A stretch of DNA of 64,000 bases from Pedobacter steynii (GCF_001721645.1 NZ_CP017141.1:3472001-3536000), one strand, 5' to 3'. Positions 53,557 through 62,756 are shown, counted from the stretch's first letter. Made by a program: numbers and translations. The notes: generated from the letters alone by a model not told the origin.

Positions 53557-54072
53557 TTAATTCAGTGAGCCCAGAGATTTGTGTTTCTTTTTTCGCTTAT
53601 ATTGGGTTTGTTTCAGGTCTCCGGAGCCCGTAATGATGCTGATATTGCCGTCTGTCTCAAATACCGCCAGCTTCACATCTTTGTATTTCTCTACACCGTG
53701 TTCCCTCATTGCTTCGCGTAGTTCTTCATTGCTGATGTCCAGCTTGCTTAGCGTTGCGAAATCGAGGTTTCCATCGTGGATCAGGATTTCCGGTTTTTCC
53801 GAGAGCAGCTCCCTGAATTTTTTACTCTTGAACATCAGCTTTTTTAATGCGTAATTCAGGGCGAACAGGACTGCGGCGGCAATCAGGCCTCCCAGCAGAC
53901 TGGTATTGTTGCCCACCATGGCATTCTGAACGGCATTACTGATGAGTAGAATCAGTACCACATCGGTCGTGTTTAGCTGAGAGAGTTCCTTTTTACCGGT
54001 TAAACGGATAGCGATCAGCATAAATGCGTAGACGGCAAGGCTTCTGAGTATGATGTCGAGGTATGGGTTCAT
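53557..54072 (-). CDS. DUF421 family membrane protein (YetF/YcaP-like)
   Basis: The 171-residue protein has three N-terminal membrane segments (about 8-25, 36-54, 60-78) followed by a cytoplasmic alpha/beta domain. The hallmark residues LTGKKELSQLNTTDVVLIL, SNAVQNAM, LLSEKPEILIHDG and AVFETDGNISII fit DUF421. Function is unknown. It follows ogt by 4 bp on the minus strand. Confidence 0.9.
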   Translation of the reverse strand: MNPYLDIILRSLAVYAFMLIAIRLTGKKELSQLNTTDVVLILLISNAVQNAMVGNNTSLLGGLIAAAVLFALNYALKKLMFKSKKFRELLSEKPEILIHDGNLDFATLSKLDISNEELREAMREHGVEKYKDVKLAVFETDGNISIITGSGDLKQTQYKRKKKHKSLGSLN

Positions 54073-54076
54073 GTGT

Positions 54077-54589
54077 TTAGAATTTTAAGGTCATTTGTCC
54101 CTGCTGACTAACTTCCCTTTCATGGTCCAGTAACCACTTTTTGCGCCAGAGCGATCCGGCATAGCCAACTAAAGTGCCGTCACTTCCGATTACCCTGTGA
54201 CAAGGTACAACAATGGCAAGGTTGTTCTTCCCATTCGCTGCAGCCATCGCCCTTATGGCGAGTACATTGTTCATCTGTTTTGCCATTTGCAGGTAAGATC
54301 TGGTGACGCCGTAACCTATCGTAAGCAGGGCAGACCATACTTCCTGCTGGAATGCTGTGCCGGATTGTTTTAAGGGTAGGGTAAAGGTTTTTAGACGGCC
54401 TTCAAAGTAATCTGTAAGCTGGGAAACGGCCAGTTTTGTAAGCTCATTTTCAGTAAGTGTTGAAGAGTCTGCCTGGTTATCGGAATCAGATGGTTCTCTA
54501 AAAGTGATTTTTTGAACATACTGATCATCGGCAAAGATGCTGACGGGACCAAGGGGGCTCTGTAAAATACTGCAATATTGATTACTCAT
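54077..54589 (-). CDS. ogt: Methylated-DNA-protein-cysteine methyltransferase
   Basis: This 170-residue suicide enzyme repairs O6-alkylguanine. The acceptor site is VVPCHRVIGSDG (near residue 130), with the C-terminal YAGSLWRKKWLLDHE; the helix-turn-helix region has TRSYLQMAKQMNN and RAMAAANGKN (family Arg finger). The N-terminal domain is short, as in Ogt. It precedes the DUF421 gene with a 4-bp gap. Confidence 0.95.
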   Translation of the reverse strand: MSNQYCSILQSPLGPVSIFADDQYVQKITFREPSDSDNQADSSTLTENELTKLAVSQLTDYFEGRLKTFTLPLKQSGTAFQQEVWSALLTIGYGVTRSYLQMAKQMNNVLAIRAMAAANGKNNLAIVVPCHRVIGSDGTLVGYAGSLWRKKWLLDHEREVSQQGQMTLKF

Positions 54590-54647
54590 AGGATTACAAT
54601 ATTATGGATATTTAAGTTACAAAGATAAAAGATCGGGGATTAAGAAT

Positions 54648-54655
54648 TATCTTTG
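54648..54655 (+). promoter_or_regulatory. -7 box of ccmB
   Basis: TATCTTTG ending 7 nt before the ccmB ATG. A leader of only a few nucleotides is implied. Confidence 0.45.
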
Positions 54656-54662
54656 CGCCTGC

Positions 54663-55322
54663 ATGAATTTAATAGATCAGGTTAAGTTTTTAATTAAGAA
54701 AGAGCTGCTGTTGGAATGGCGTTCCAAATACGCTTTGAATGGTGTTCTTCTCTATGTCGTGTCGACGGTTTTTGTCTGCTACTTATCTTTTGTAAGTGTA
54801 GAAAAGATTACCTGGAATGCTTTGTTCTGGATCATTATGCTGTTTGCTTCGATCAATGCAGTCTCAAAAAGTTTTCTGCAGGAAAGTAGAGGACGGCAAC
54901 TGTACATTTATACAATAGCAAGCCCTTTGGCACTGATTATTTCAAAAACCATTTACAATGTGTTGTTGATGATGTTACTGACGGTTATTGCACTTACCTT
55001 TTATACCCTGGTATTTAGTTATGTACCGGAGGATCTTGGTTTGTATATCGTCGCTACGCTTTTGGGAAGCTTAAGTTTCTCTACCATATTTACAATGATA
55101 TCAGCAATTGCTTCTAAGGCCGGTAATGGGGGGATGTTGATGGCCATTCTGAGTTTTCCTGTGGTCATCCCGGTATTGATCGTATTGATAAAGCTGACCA
55201 AAAATGCAATAGATGGACTGGACAGAAGTGTAAGTCTGGATGAAATTGGCATTTTGCTGATCATAAATGCGTTGGTGATGTCAGTTTCCTTAATTTTATT
55301 CCCGTATCTCTGGAGGGATTAA
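54663..55322 (+). CDS. ccmB: Heme exporter permease CcmB
   Basis: The 219-residue inner-membrane protein has six membrane segments (about 22-43, 48-66, 90-118, 122-150, 154-178, 192-215). It matches CcmB: FLIKKELLLEWRSKYALNG, LFASINAVSKSFLQESRGRQLYIYT and SFPVVIPVLI. With CcmA and CcmC it handles heme for cytochrome c maturation. No ccmA is in the window. Confidence 0.92.
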   Translation: MNLIDQVKFLIKKELLLEWRSKYALNGVLLYVVSTVFVCYLSFVSVEKITWNALFWIIMLFASINAVSKSFLQESRGRQLYIYTIASPLALIISKTIYNVLLMMLLTVIALTFYTLVFSYVPEDLGLYIVATLLGSLSFSTIFTMISAIASKAGNGGMLMAILSFPVVIPVLIVLIKLTKNAIDGLDRSVSLDEIGILLIINALVMSVSLILFPYLWRD

Positions 55323-55345
55323 CAGGTCAAATAGGTGCTGGCCAA

Positions 55346-55380
55346 AGAGCCAGGACATCTGTAATCAGGCGCCTGGCTCT
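55346..55380. other. Hairpin between ccmB and the small peptide genes
   Basis: Perfect 9-bp arms AGAGCCAGG (55346-55354) and CCTGGCTCT (55372-55380), with no T run. Possibly a factor-dependent or mRNA-stabilising hairpin. Confidence 0.4.
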
Positions 55381-55458
55381 GAGGTAATTTAAGCCTGAAA
55401 TTTATTAAAGAATTTATAGCGGCTGACAGCGTTCTCCTGTCCAGATGTCGTCACAACG

Positions 55459-55632
55459 TTAAGGAACACATTCTTCGTAGCTGGGACAGCCAAATTGGAT
55501 CGGGCCGTTTGGAAGCCTGTGGGTACAGCTAATAGAGCAGCCAGGAGGGATTATTCCTCCACCTGTTACTTTTTTAAGCTCATTTCTGCTTAATTTTTGA
55601 TTTCCTGCTAATTTTAAATTGGTCTTTAACAT
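55459..55632 (-). CDS. Small double-glycine-leader Cys-rich peptide 2 (RiPP/bacteriocin-like)
   Basis: The 57-residue peptide starts at the ATG complement of 55630-55632. The leader MLKTNLKLAGNQKLSRNELKK ends VTGG, the classic double-glycine cleavage site. The core has four cysteines (PPGCSISC, FGCP, EECVP). The LSRxxxKK(V/L)TGG leader matches the neighbouring peptide gene (55696-55905), so the two are paralogs. Leaders of this type are cut by peptidase-containing ABC transporters and are common in Bacteroidota as bacteriocin-like or RiPP precursors. No modifying enzyme or transporter is visible in the window. Activity is unknown. Confidence 0.7.
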   Translation of the reverse strand: MLKTNLKLAGNQKLSRNELKKVTGGGIIPPGCSISCTHRLPNGPIQFGCPSYEECVP

Positions 55633-55695
55633 ACAATTTGATTTAGGGTGATTAATAAAATGTTACCTGCATTTATAGCCGATTTGGTGAATTGC

Positions 55696-55905
55696 CTAAG
55701 GGCATCTGTAGCCGTAGATCTCCCGGAGAGGGTCGCATAAAAATTGTTGGCAAGGCTTATTTCCGGCGCAGGATCTTGCTCCGGTTTCTGCATCCATGAA
55801 ACATTGATTCGGGCAAAGGGCCCTGGCAGTATCCTCACTCGTACCACCCGTTAATTTTTTCATGTCGGTTCTGCTCAGAGATTGAGCGTTTTTTAGTTTT
55901 AACAT
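55696..55905 (-). CDS. Small double-glycine-leader Cys-rich peptide 1 (RiPP/bacteriocin-like)
   Basis: The 69-residue peptide has leader MLKLKNAQSLSRTDMKK ending LTGG. The 48-residue core holds six cysteines (ALCPNQC, RSC, KPC, FLC, YRCP), which could form three disulfides. It lies 63 bp upstream of peptide 2 on the same strand, likely one transcript opposite to ccmB and ccmC. An overlapping ORF in another frame (55626-55847) is a shadow. The function (bacteriocin, signal or toxin) is not known. Confidence 0.72.
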   Translation of the reverse strand: MLKLKNAQSLSRTDMKKLTGGTSEDTARALCPNQCFMDAETGARSCAGNKPCQQFLCDPLREIYGYRCP

Positions 55906-56331
55906 AAGATTAAATTTGGTTAGTTAATGTATTGATTTTGTTGTTCTGGATGACAGCCAGGCCTGTAGTTATTAGAATCTTAAACGAGATAAATTATAAA
56001 AATAAAAAATACTGTGATTAAAGTCTTTTAAAGATATTGATGGTTTGTTATTTTTCTAATGTATGTTTGTTGTAATTAATAGTTTAACATAATTATTAAT
56101 TATATACTCAAAAAATATATGTGGTAATTTATGTGCGACTGTTTTGATGGAAGGTATATTTGTTGCTCGTTTAGGATAATATCCCTGAAATTTAATTGTG
56201 CAATTTTTCTGTGACATATCAGCCATCGTTTCCGGACGATTTTTTTCGGAGCAGAAGAACTCTACCGGCTTTTGCAGTAAGCAACATGTGTTTATTGGCT
56301 TAATTATAACGTAAGTAGGCAAATTTCTCTT
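55906..56331. other. Gene-free AT-rich stretch before ccmC
   Basis: No convincing gene is seen. A minus-strand ORF at 56056-56322 lacks coding character. The stretch presumably carries the promoters for the divergent peptide genes and for ccmC. Confidence 0.6.
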
Positions 56332-56339
56332 TACATTTG
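56332..56339 (+). promoter_or_regulatory. Putative -7 box of ccmC
   Basis: TACATTTG, 38 nt before the ccmC ATG. The -33 element is not clear. Confidence 0.38.
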
Positions 56340-56377
56340 GCGGTTAATAAAATTGAAAAGATTAAATTTTTAGATCA

Positions 56378-57034
56378 ATGTATAAGAGCTGGTGGAAAAT
56401 ATTAGGAGCAGTGCTGGTAATTTATTCAACTATTGCAGGTTTTTTGGTTAAGACGCCAGATTTGCCCATTGTTCGTGAAAGTATCAGAAACCTGTATTTT
56501 CATGTTCCTATGTGGTTTAGCATGATCGTTTTATTTAGCGTATCTGTTTTTTATAGTGTTAAATACCTAAGCAGCAGCAACCCTGAGGATGATACCAAAG
56601 CTGTGGAAAGCGTGAATGCCGGGGTGATTTTTGGAATGCTGGGAATTACGACTGGTATGATCTGGGCAAGGTTTGCCTGGGGACAGGCCTGGAGTTTTGA
56701 TGTGAAACAAAATTTTGCTGCCATTTCAATCCTTCTTTATTTTGCCTATCTGGTATTACGGAATGCGGTGGACGAAGAACAAAAGAGGGCGAAAATCTCT
56801 GCCATCTATAATATATTTGCTTTCCCGATTATGGTCGTGCTGCTTTTTGTACTGCCGCGTTTATCCGACTCATTGCATCCTGGTGACGGCGGAAATCCGG
56901 GTTTTAATTCTTACGACCTTGACAGCCGGATGAGGATGGTATTCTATCCTGCATGCCTGGGCTGGATTCTGGTTGGTTATTGGATCTACACCATCTTATA
57001 CAGGGTTCGTATCCTTGAAAAAAATAACCGCTAA
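56378..57034 (+). CDS. ccmC: Cytochrome c biogenesis protein CcmC (heme handling)
   Basis: The 218-residue membrane protein of the heme-handling family has six membrane segments. Markers are NLYFHVPMWFSM (heme-ligand His, about residue 45), GMIWARFAWGQAWSFDVKQ (degenerate WWD region), and a late His in SDSLHPG. It delivers heme to CcmE. It is followed after 72 bp by ccmD. Confidence 0.9.
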   Translation: MYKSWWKILGAVLVIYSTIAGFLVKTPDLPIVRESIRNLYFHVPMWFSMIVLFSVSVFYSVKYLSSSNPEDDTKAVESVNAGVIFGMLGITTGMIWARFAWGQAWSFDVKQNFAAISILLYFAYLVLRNAVDEEQKRAKISAIYNIFAFPIMVVLLFVLPRLSDSLHPGDGGNPGFNSYDLDSRMRMVFYPACLGWILVGYWIYTILYRVRILEKNNR

Positions 57035-57106
57035 AAAGATATTTTCTTTGCAAATCCGCATGATCTGATGCAGACTTTTAATACCCTTTATTAAAATATA
57101 TACCAA

Positions 57107-57325
57107 ATGAAAAAAATTACAGCAACCTTTTTAATGTTCATGATCACCATGCAGCTGTTCGCTCAGGGGCAAGGTTCGGCCATTACTGATAGCCTATACG
57201 CTTCCGGAAAAATATACGTTGTGGTAGCATGTGTGGTGCTAATCTTGCTGGGCTTGCTTTTTTTTCTATTTACGATAGAAAAAAGATTAAAAAAATTAGA
57301 AAAGAAAACTTCGGCTAAAATCTAA
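57107..57325 (+). CDS. ccmD: CcmD family protein
   Basis: The 72-residue protein has a signal peptide ending LFAQ, a single membrane segment (VVVACVVLILLGLLFFLF, about 37-54) and a basic cytoplasmic tail (EKRLKKLEKKTSAK). This matches the CcmD helper of the CcmABC-CcmE heme release complex. Confidence 0.85.
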   Translation: MKKITATFLMFMITMQLFAQGQGSAITDSLYASGKIYVVVACVVLILLGLLFFLFTIEKRLKKLEKKTSAKI

Positions 57326-57371
57326 TTTTAAATCGTTTAGGCCTTGTTTTTGCCCGCTTTATGATGTGGTG

Positions 57372-57401
57372 TTTGCATTACACTAAGTAATTCTGTATTT
57401 G
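57372..57401 (+). promoter_or_regulatory. Putative promoter of the glutamate dehydrogenase gene
   Basis: TTTG (57372-57375), 18 nt, TGTATTTG (57394-57401); near the phylum consensus. The leader is about 70 nt. Confidence 0.4.
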
Positions 57402-57477
57402 CATTAATGGTTTTTTTTAATGCAATTTTGCACCTAATTAGGATACGAACTTATATTCAATTCATAAATAACAACTA

Positions 57478-58899
57478 ATGGCTAATACAGCAAACGAGAC
57501 AAATTTTTTTGCAGATGTCTGCAAGAATTTTGACAATGCCGCCCAATTCACTTCCCATCCAGAGGGTCTGTTAACCCAAATCAAAGCTTGTAACAGTGTA
57601 TATCGTTTCCAATTCCCTATCCGTAGAGGAAATGGTTTCGAGGTTATTGATGCATGGCGTGTGGAGCACTCTCACCATATGAGTCCTACCAAAGGTGGTA
57701 TTCGCTATAGCGAAATGGTTAACGAAGATGAAGTAATGGCTTTGGCTGCTTTAATGACGTACAAATGTGCTATTGTCAACGTTCCTTTCGGAGGTGCTAA
57801 AGGGGGGATTAAAATCACAACTAAAAACTATACTGTTGGAGAGTTGGAAAACATTACCCGTCGTTATACGACAGAATTAATCAAAAAGAACTTTATTGGT
57901 CCCGGCATTGATGTTCCTGCTCCTGATTATGGATCAGGTGAGCGTGAAATGAGCTGGATCGCAGATACATATATGACCATGAACCCAGGTCAGTTGGATG
58001 CTTTGGGTTGTGTTACCGGAAAACCAATCGCATTACACGGTATCCGTGGTCGTAAAGAGGCTACCGGACGTGGCGTGGCTTACGCCATCAGAGAATGCGT
58101 TAGTGTAGGAGAAGATATGGCTAAAATTGGCTTTAAGGCTGGTTTAGGTGATAAAAGAGTGATTGTACAAGGATTAGGTAATGTGGGTTATCACTCTGCA
58201 AAATTCCTTGCAGAATTCGGAGCTACTATCGTTGGTCTTTGCGAATTTGAAGGTGCAATCTACAATGCAGACGGTTTAAATATCGATGAAGTATTTGCTC
58301 ATCGTAAATTAACAGGATCCATCTTAGGATTCCCGGGTGCTACAGAATTTAAAAATTCTATGGAAGGTTTAGAGCAGCCATGCGATATCCTTGTGCCTGC
58401 AGCATTGGAAAACCAGATCACTTCAGGGAATATCAGAAATATTAAAGCTAAGATCATCGCTGAAGGTGCCAACGGACCTTGTACTCCGGAAGCAGAAGAG
58501 ATCTTTACTGAAATGGGTGGTATCATTATTCCTGATATGTATTGTAATGCTGGTGGTGTTACGGTATCTTATTTTGAATGGTTAAAGAACCTTTCTCACG
58601 TAGCGTTTGGCCGTATGGAAAACCGTTATGCCGAAAACTCTAATAGAAACTTAATTAATACCCTGGAAAGCCTTACTGGTAAAAGCATTCCAGCCGAACA
58701 CCGTTTAATGATTGTAAAAGGGGCTTCGGAGTTGGAATTGGTAAACTCCGGCCTGGAAGATACCATGATCCACTCTTACCATGAGATCAGAGAAACTTTA
58801 ATGAACAAACCTGGTATCCAGACTTTAAGAACAGCTGCATTTGTAGGTTCAATTGATAAGATTGCAATTTCTTATATGAACCTTGGTATCTGGCCATAA
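57478..58899 (+). CDS. gdhA: Glu/Leu/Phe/Val dehydrogenase (glutamate dehydrogenase)
   Basis: The 473-residue enzyme interconverts glutamate and 2-oxoglutarate plus ammonia. Visible are the substrate-binding segment [38 protein letters not shown] in parts (catalytic Lys), [19 protein letters not shown], and the Rossmann motif [14 protein letters not shown]. The glutamate-type pocket is likely, but leucine or other specificity cannot be excluded. It is inserted between ccmD and msrA/ccmE, with its own promoter and terminator. Confidence 0.93.
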   Translation: MANTANETNFFADVCKNFDNAAQFTSHPEGLLTQIKACNSVYRFQFPIRRGNGFEVIDAWRVEHSHHMSPTKGGIRYSEMVNEDEVMALAALMTYKCAIVNVPFGGAKGGIKITTKNYTVGELENITRRYTTELIKKNFIGPGIDVPAPDYGSGEREMSWIADTYMTMNPGQLDALGCVTGKPIALHGIRGRKEATGRGVAYAIRECVSVGEDMAKIGFKAGLGDKRVIVQGLGNVGYHSAKFLAEFGATIVGLCEFEGAIYNADGLNIDEVFAHRKLTGSILGFPGATEFKNSMEGLEQPCDILVPAALENQITSGNIRNIKAKIIAEGANGPCTPEAEEIFTEMGGIIIPDMYCNAGGVTVSYFEWLKNLSHVAFGRMENRYAENSNRNLINTLESLTGKSIPAEHRLMIVKGASELELVNSGLEDTMIHSYHEIRETLMNKPGIQTLRTAAFVGSIDKIAISYMNLGIWP

Positions 58900-58920
58900 G
58901 ACGGGGCATCAGACGATTAA

Positions 58921-58957
58921 AAAAAGAGGGCAATTTATTTGCCCTCTTTTTTTTATG
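58921..58957 (+). terminator. Terminator after gdhA
   Basis: 12-bp stem (AAAAAGAGGGCA with TGCCCTCTTTTT) followed by further T. Strong rho-independent signal. Confidence 0.93.
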
Positions 58958-59042
58958 TCATTTTTTCTCAGCAGAACTGAAAGGTAAAACTTCCTGCTGA
59001 TGATTCCCGTATATTGGAATAATCAATATAGAAAGTTAAACG

Positions 59043-59714
59043 ATGCAGATACGACGAAGGGTTTGTGTATGGATGCTTGCTTTTTTTGCGGCCTGTTCAG
59101 CAGGACCAGCGCAGCAGCAACTGGAAAGCAGAAATGGATTTGTGGTGATCAGTCTGCCAGCGGAAGGTGAGCAGCTGGCTACTTTTGCAGGAGGTTGTTT
59201 CTGGGCGGTGCAGGAGGGAATGATTGGTCTGAAAGGAGTCCATAAAGCGATTAGTGGATATGCAGGAGGGATTACCGTAAATCCGGATGATGCCGCTGTG
59301 CGGTCGAAAACTACTGGACATGCGGAAACGGTACAGGTTTATTATGATCCAAAAGTGATCTCTTTTGAAAAATTGTGTGAGGCCTTTTTTTATCTTCATG
59401 ATCCTACTCAGGTAGACAGACAGGGCCCGGATATCGGGTCTGATTATCGGTCTATTGCTTTTTTTCGGACTCCGGAAGAATTTAGAACCATTCGCCGGGT
59501 TATCGATCGCTTTCAGGCCAGGGAATACCCGAATATTCCTATTGTTACGGAAATCCTTCCCTTTAAAATCATTTATCCGGCGGAAATGGAGCACCAGGAT
59601 TACTATAAACGCAATTTATGGGATACTTATATCAGGAAAATCTCCAGACCAAAAGTGAATAAACTCCGTAGGAAAATGCCGGAATTCACCAAATCCGGAT
59701 ATGAAACAGAATAA
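59043..59714 (+). CDS. msrA: Peptide-methionine (S)-S-oxide reductase MsrA, lipoprotein
   Basis: The 223-residue enzyme has a lipoprotein signal (FFAACSAG; Cys about 19), so it probably acts in the envelope. The MsrA catalytic motif is ATFAGGCFWAVQ (nucleophilic Cys), followed by GYAGG, TGHAETVQV, HDPTQVDRQGPDIGSDYRS and HQDYY. It reduces oxidised methionine (S form). The long C-terminus lacks MsrB. Confidence 0.95.
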   Translation: MQIRRRVCVWMLAFFAACSAGPAQQQLESRNGFVVISLPAEGEQLATFAGGCFWAVQEGMIGLKGVHKAISGYAGGITVNPDDAAVRSKTTGHAETVQVYYDPKVISFEKLCEAFFYLHDPTQVDRQGPDIGSDYRSIAFFRTPEEFRTIRRVIDRFQAREYPNIPIVTEILPFKIIYPAEMEHQDYYKRNLWDTYIRKISRPKVNKLRRKMPEFTKSGYETE

Positions 59715-59834
59715 AAATCTTCTGTTTTCCGACAGGAACTCCTTCAATCTTAGCGTTTTTGTCAGAGAACTATCAATAAATGGTCATCAAAGTGATTTGG
59801 AAGGCCCTAAAAGATTTTAGGTACTTATATTTTT

Positions 59835-59842
59835 TATCTTTG
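59835..59842 (+). promoter_or_regulatory. -7 box of ccmE
   Basis: TATCTTTG, 26 nt before the ccmE ATG; the -33 element is unclear. Confidence 0.45.
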
Positions 59843-59868
59843 TACCATTCTAAAATTTTATTAGCATC

Positions 59869-60279
59869 ATGAGAAAAAGTGCAATTATTGGTTTAATTAC
59901 AATAGCAATCTGTGTAGGGTTCTTAATCAGCCTGAATGCCGGCACAAGCAACTATTCCACTTTCTCCGAAGCTGCAAAAGATTCCCGTGAATTCCATGTC
60001 ATGGGATACTGGGAAAAAGCGAAAGGGATGTATTATGATGCCCAGAAAGATGCCAATCATTTTGCTTTCTACATGAAAGATGAAAAGGGCCTTGTGAACA
60101 AAGTAGTTTACAACGGCACAAAACCTCAGGATTTCGAACGTTCAGAAAAATTAGTTTTAATTGGTAAAATGAAAGATGATACCTTTTATGCTTCAAAAAT
60201 ATTGATGAAATGTCCTTCTAAATATAACAATGACCTTGTAGAGGTAAAAGAGGACGGTCAGGTAATAAAATACAACTAA
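59869..60279 (+). CDS. ccmE: Cytochrome c maturation heme chaperone CcmE, CxxxY type
   Basis: This 136-residue heme chaperone has an N-terminal membrane anchor (IIGLITIAICVGFLISL, about 5-21) and an OB-fold beta-barrel (FHVMGYWEKAKGMYYD, VYNGTKPQDF, LVLIGKMKDDTFYASKILMK). The heme-binding motif is CPSKY (Cys115, Tyr119) where Escherichia has HxxxY. Cys-type CcmE is known from archaea and Desulfovibrio, where CcmH is missing. It is 5 bp before ccmF. Confidence 0.9.
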   Translation: MRKSAIIGLITIAICVGFLISLNAGTSNYSTFSEAAKDSREFHVMGYWEKAKGMYYDAQKDANHFAFYMKDEKGLVNKVVYNGTKPQDFERSEKLVLIGKMKDDTFYASKILMKCPSKYNNDLVEVKEDGQVIKYN

Positions 60280-60284
60280 TCTTA

Positions 60285-62756
60285 ATGGATATACAATTTA
60301 TTGGAGAGAACCTCCTGCCCGGTAAAATCGGCCAATTCTTTATTGTTTTAGCGTTTGCGGCTTCTTTACTCTCTACGATAGCCTATTTTTTTGCTACAAA
60401 AAATAAAGACCTTGGGGATCAGTCATGGACCCGCTTAGGACGGATTTCATTTTTAATAAACTGGGTAAGCATCTTGGGAATTGGCATCACTTTATTTTAC
60501 CTCATCTTAAACCACAATAACGAGTATTATTACGTTTACTCCCACTCTTCCAAAGAACTTCCTGTATATTATATTGTTTCTGCCTTTTGGGAAGGACAGG
60601 AGGGGAGTTTCTGGTTGTGGGCTTTCTGGCAGTCTTTGCTGGGTGCAATCTTAATCTGGAAAGCTAAGACCTGGGAAAATGGGGTAATGACCGTTGTTGC
60701 TTTCTCTCAGGTATTTCTGACCTCCATGTTGTTAGGCGTGGAAATATTCGGTGAGAGAATCGGAAGTTCTCCGTTTATTCTTTTAAGGGAAGCAGTAAAT
60801 CTTAAAGATATGGCTCCGGTTGTATTTGCGGATCCTGAAAATTATAAAAACTATCTGAAGTTTATTACTGACGGAAGAGGACTGAATCCATTGTTACAAA
60901 ACTATTGGATGGTCATTCACCCGCCAACACTATTTCTTGGTTTTGCCAGTATGGTGGTTCCATTTGCTTACGCAGTGACGGGTTTATGGCAAAGGAAATA
61001 TAAAGACTGGGTTAAACCGGCAATGCCCTGGGCATTGTTTGCAGTGATGATTCTGGGTACAGGTATTATCATGGGTTCCTTCTGGGCCTATGAAGCGTTG
61101 AATTTTGGTGGGTTCTGGGCATGGGACCCTGTCGAAAATGCATCCATCATTCCATGGTTGACACTTATTGCAGGCGTTCACGTGATGATCGCTTTCAAAA
61201 ATACAGGACATGCTTTCTTTACGGCTATCTTCTTAGTCATCATTAGTTTTGTATTGGTTCTATATGCTTCTTTCCTGACAAGAAGTGGAATTCTCGGAGA
61301 AACTTCGGTTCATTCTTTCACGGACCTGGGAATGTTTGGCCACCTGATTTTATACAATGTGGTGTTCCTTGCAGTACCGGTGTACCTGCTGATCTCCAGA
61401 TGGAAAGAATTGCCGATTACCAATAAAGATGAAGAAACTTATTCCAGAGAATTCTGGATGTTTATCGGAGCCCTGGTGATTACTGTAGCCTGTATTCAGG
61501 TGATCTTTTCTACTTCAGTGCCGGTATTCAATGCTGCATTCGGGACCAAATTTGCTCCCCCGATCGATGCCATCAAATATTATAACCAATGGCAGGCTCC
61601 TTTTGCAATTCTGGTGACCATTATTTCTGGTTTTTCTCAGTTCATGAAATACAAGAGAACTGATACACGCAAGTTTTATAGCAGTCTGATTGCCTCTATC
61701 GTATTTGCGGTGATCATTACGGCTGGATTTGTTTACCTGACCAATATCTACACAAACTTAATGTATATCCTGCTGACCTTTAGCTGTGTGTTTGCGATCC
61801 TTGCCAATGCAAGAATCCTCGGACAGGCCTTTGGCGGGAAACGTAAACTGGTAGGCGCGGCAGTGGCCCATATGGGATTTGCTTTATTATTGATTGGAGC
61901 TTTGGTTGCTGCAGCGACGAATAAACCGATCTCCCTGAATGCAACGAATTTCATTCCGGTAAAGGATTTTGAAAAAGCGGAGAAGCCTGGTGAAAATATT
62001 GTGCTCTATAAAAATGAGCCTAAGAAAATGGGCAGGTACACAGTTACTTATACCAGAGACACTACGGTTGCCCCAAATACCATATATACTTTAAACTTCA
62101 AGGTTTACGATGAGGAAACTGGAAAACTGAAAGAGGATTTTGAATTGAACCCTCATGTGCAGGCAAATGAAAAAATGGGTCTGATTGCTTCTCCGGATAC
62201 CAAACATTACCTGACCTATGATGTGTACACCCACATCACCAGTGCACCTGATAAAAAACAGGCAAACGGAAGTCATGAGGAGGATGCCAATCCGGAAGAA
62301 AATTATAAAGCACCGAGAATCGTAAATGTAAGTACAGGGGATACCCTGCATACGAGTAGCGGAGTTATTACGGTTAAAGGGTTAAACAACCAGCCAAAAG
62401 CGAAAAGCCTGGCATTAGCTCCAGGTGATCTTGCTGTAGGTTTACCACTGGAAGTGGTGGTGAACGGAAAGACTTATAAAACAGAGCCGATCTTCCTGGT
62501 AAAAGGCAACAATACTTTCGATTTTGCACGTAATATTGACGACCTGGGATTGAGATTCAGGTTCACTAAAGTACTTCCTGATCAGCAAAAAGTAGAACTG
62601 CAGGTTTTTGAAAAACCTCAGCAGGCCAAAGACTGGGTGGTATTTAAATCCATTGAATTTCCTTATATCAATTTGTATTGGGCAGGAACGATTGTCATGG
62701 TGATCGGATTTTTACTTTCTATTTTCAGAAGGCAAAAAGAAGTTAAGACGGTTTAA
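60285..62756 (+). CDS. ccmF: Cytochrome c biogenesis protein CcmF/CcsA-type
   Basis: This 823-residue heme lyase protein has multiple membrane segments with the WWD domain ALNFGGFWAWDPVENASIIPW (about 270-290) and heme-ligand His residues such as MVIHPPTLFLGF and SVHSF. It ends with a long extracytoplasmic domain (about 560-790) and a final membrane helix. It ligates heme from CcmE to apocytochrome c. It directly follows ccmE; the DUF2520 gene follows after 5 bp. Confidence 0.93.
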   Translation: MDIQFIGENLLPGKIGQFFIVLAFAASLLSTIAYFFATKNKDLGDQSWTRLGRISFLINWVSILGIGITLFYLILNHNNEYYYVYSHSSKELPVYYIVSAFWEGQEGSFWLWAFWQSLLGAILIWKAKTWENGVMTVVAFSQVFLTSMLLGVEIFGERIGSSPFILLREAVNLKDMAPVVFADPENYKNYLKFITDGRGLNPLLQNYWMVIHPPTLFLGFASMVVPFAYAVTGLWQRKYKDWVKPAMPWALFAVMILGTGIIMGSFWAYEALNFGGFWAWDPVENASIIPWLTLIAGVHVMIAFKNTGHAFFTAIFLVIISFVLVLYASFLTRSGILGETSVHSFTDLGMFGHLILYNVVFLAVPVYLLISRWKELPITNKDEETYSREFWMFIGALVITVACIQVIFSTSVPVFNAAFGTKFAPPIDAIKYYNQWQAPFAILVTIISGFSQFMKYKRTDTRKFYSSLIASIVFAVIITAGFVYLTNIYTNLMYILLTFSCVFAILANARILGQAFGGKRKLVGAAVAHMGFALLLIGALVAAATNKPISLNATNFIPVKDFEKAEKPGENIVLYKNEPKKMGRYTVTYTRDTTVAPNTIYTLNFKVYDEETGKLKEDFELNPHVQANEKMGLIASPDTKHYLTYDVYTHITSAPDKKQANGSHEEDANPEENYKAPRIVNVSTGDTLHTSSGVITVKGLNNQPKAKSLALAPGDLAVGLPLEVVVNGKTYKTEPIFLVKGNNTFDFARNIDDLGLRFRFTKVLPDQQKVELQVFEKPQQAKDWVVFKSIEFPYINLYWAGTIVMVIGFLLSIFRRQKEVKTV

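Noticed and set aside
55626..55847. Minus-strand ORF overlapping the small peptide genes
   Set aside because: It overlaps the two double-glycine-leader frames, which have a clear leader motif and conserved pattern; this one has none.
56056..56322. Minus-strand ORF of 88 codons upstream of ccmC
   Set aside because: Composition unlike neighbours, rich in Ile/Asn/Lys from AT-rich DNA, no recognisable motif; lies where ccmC's promoter is expected.
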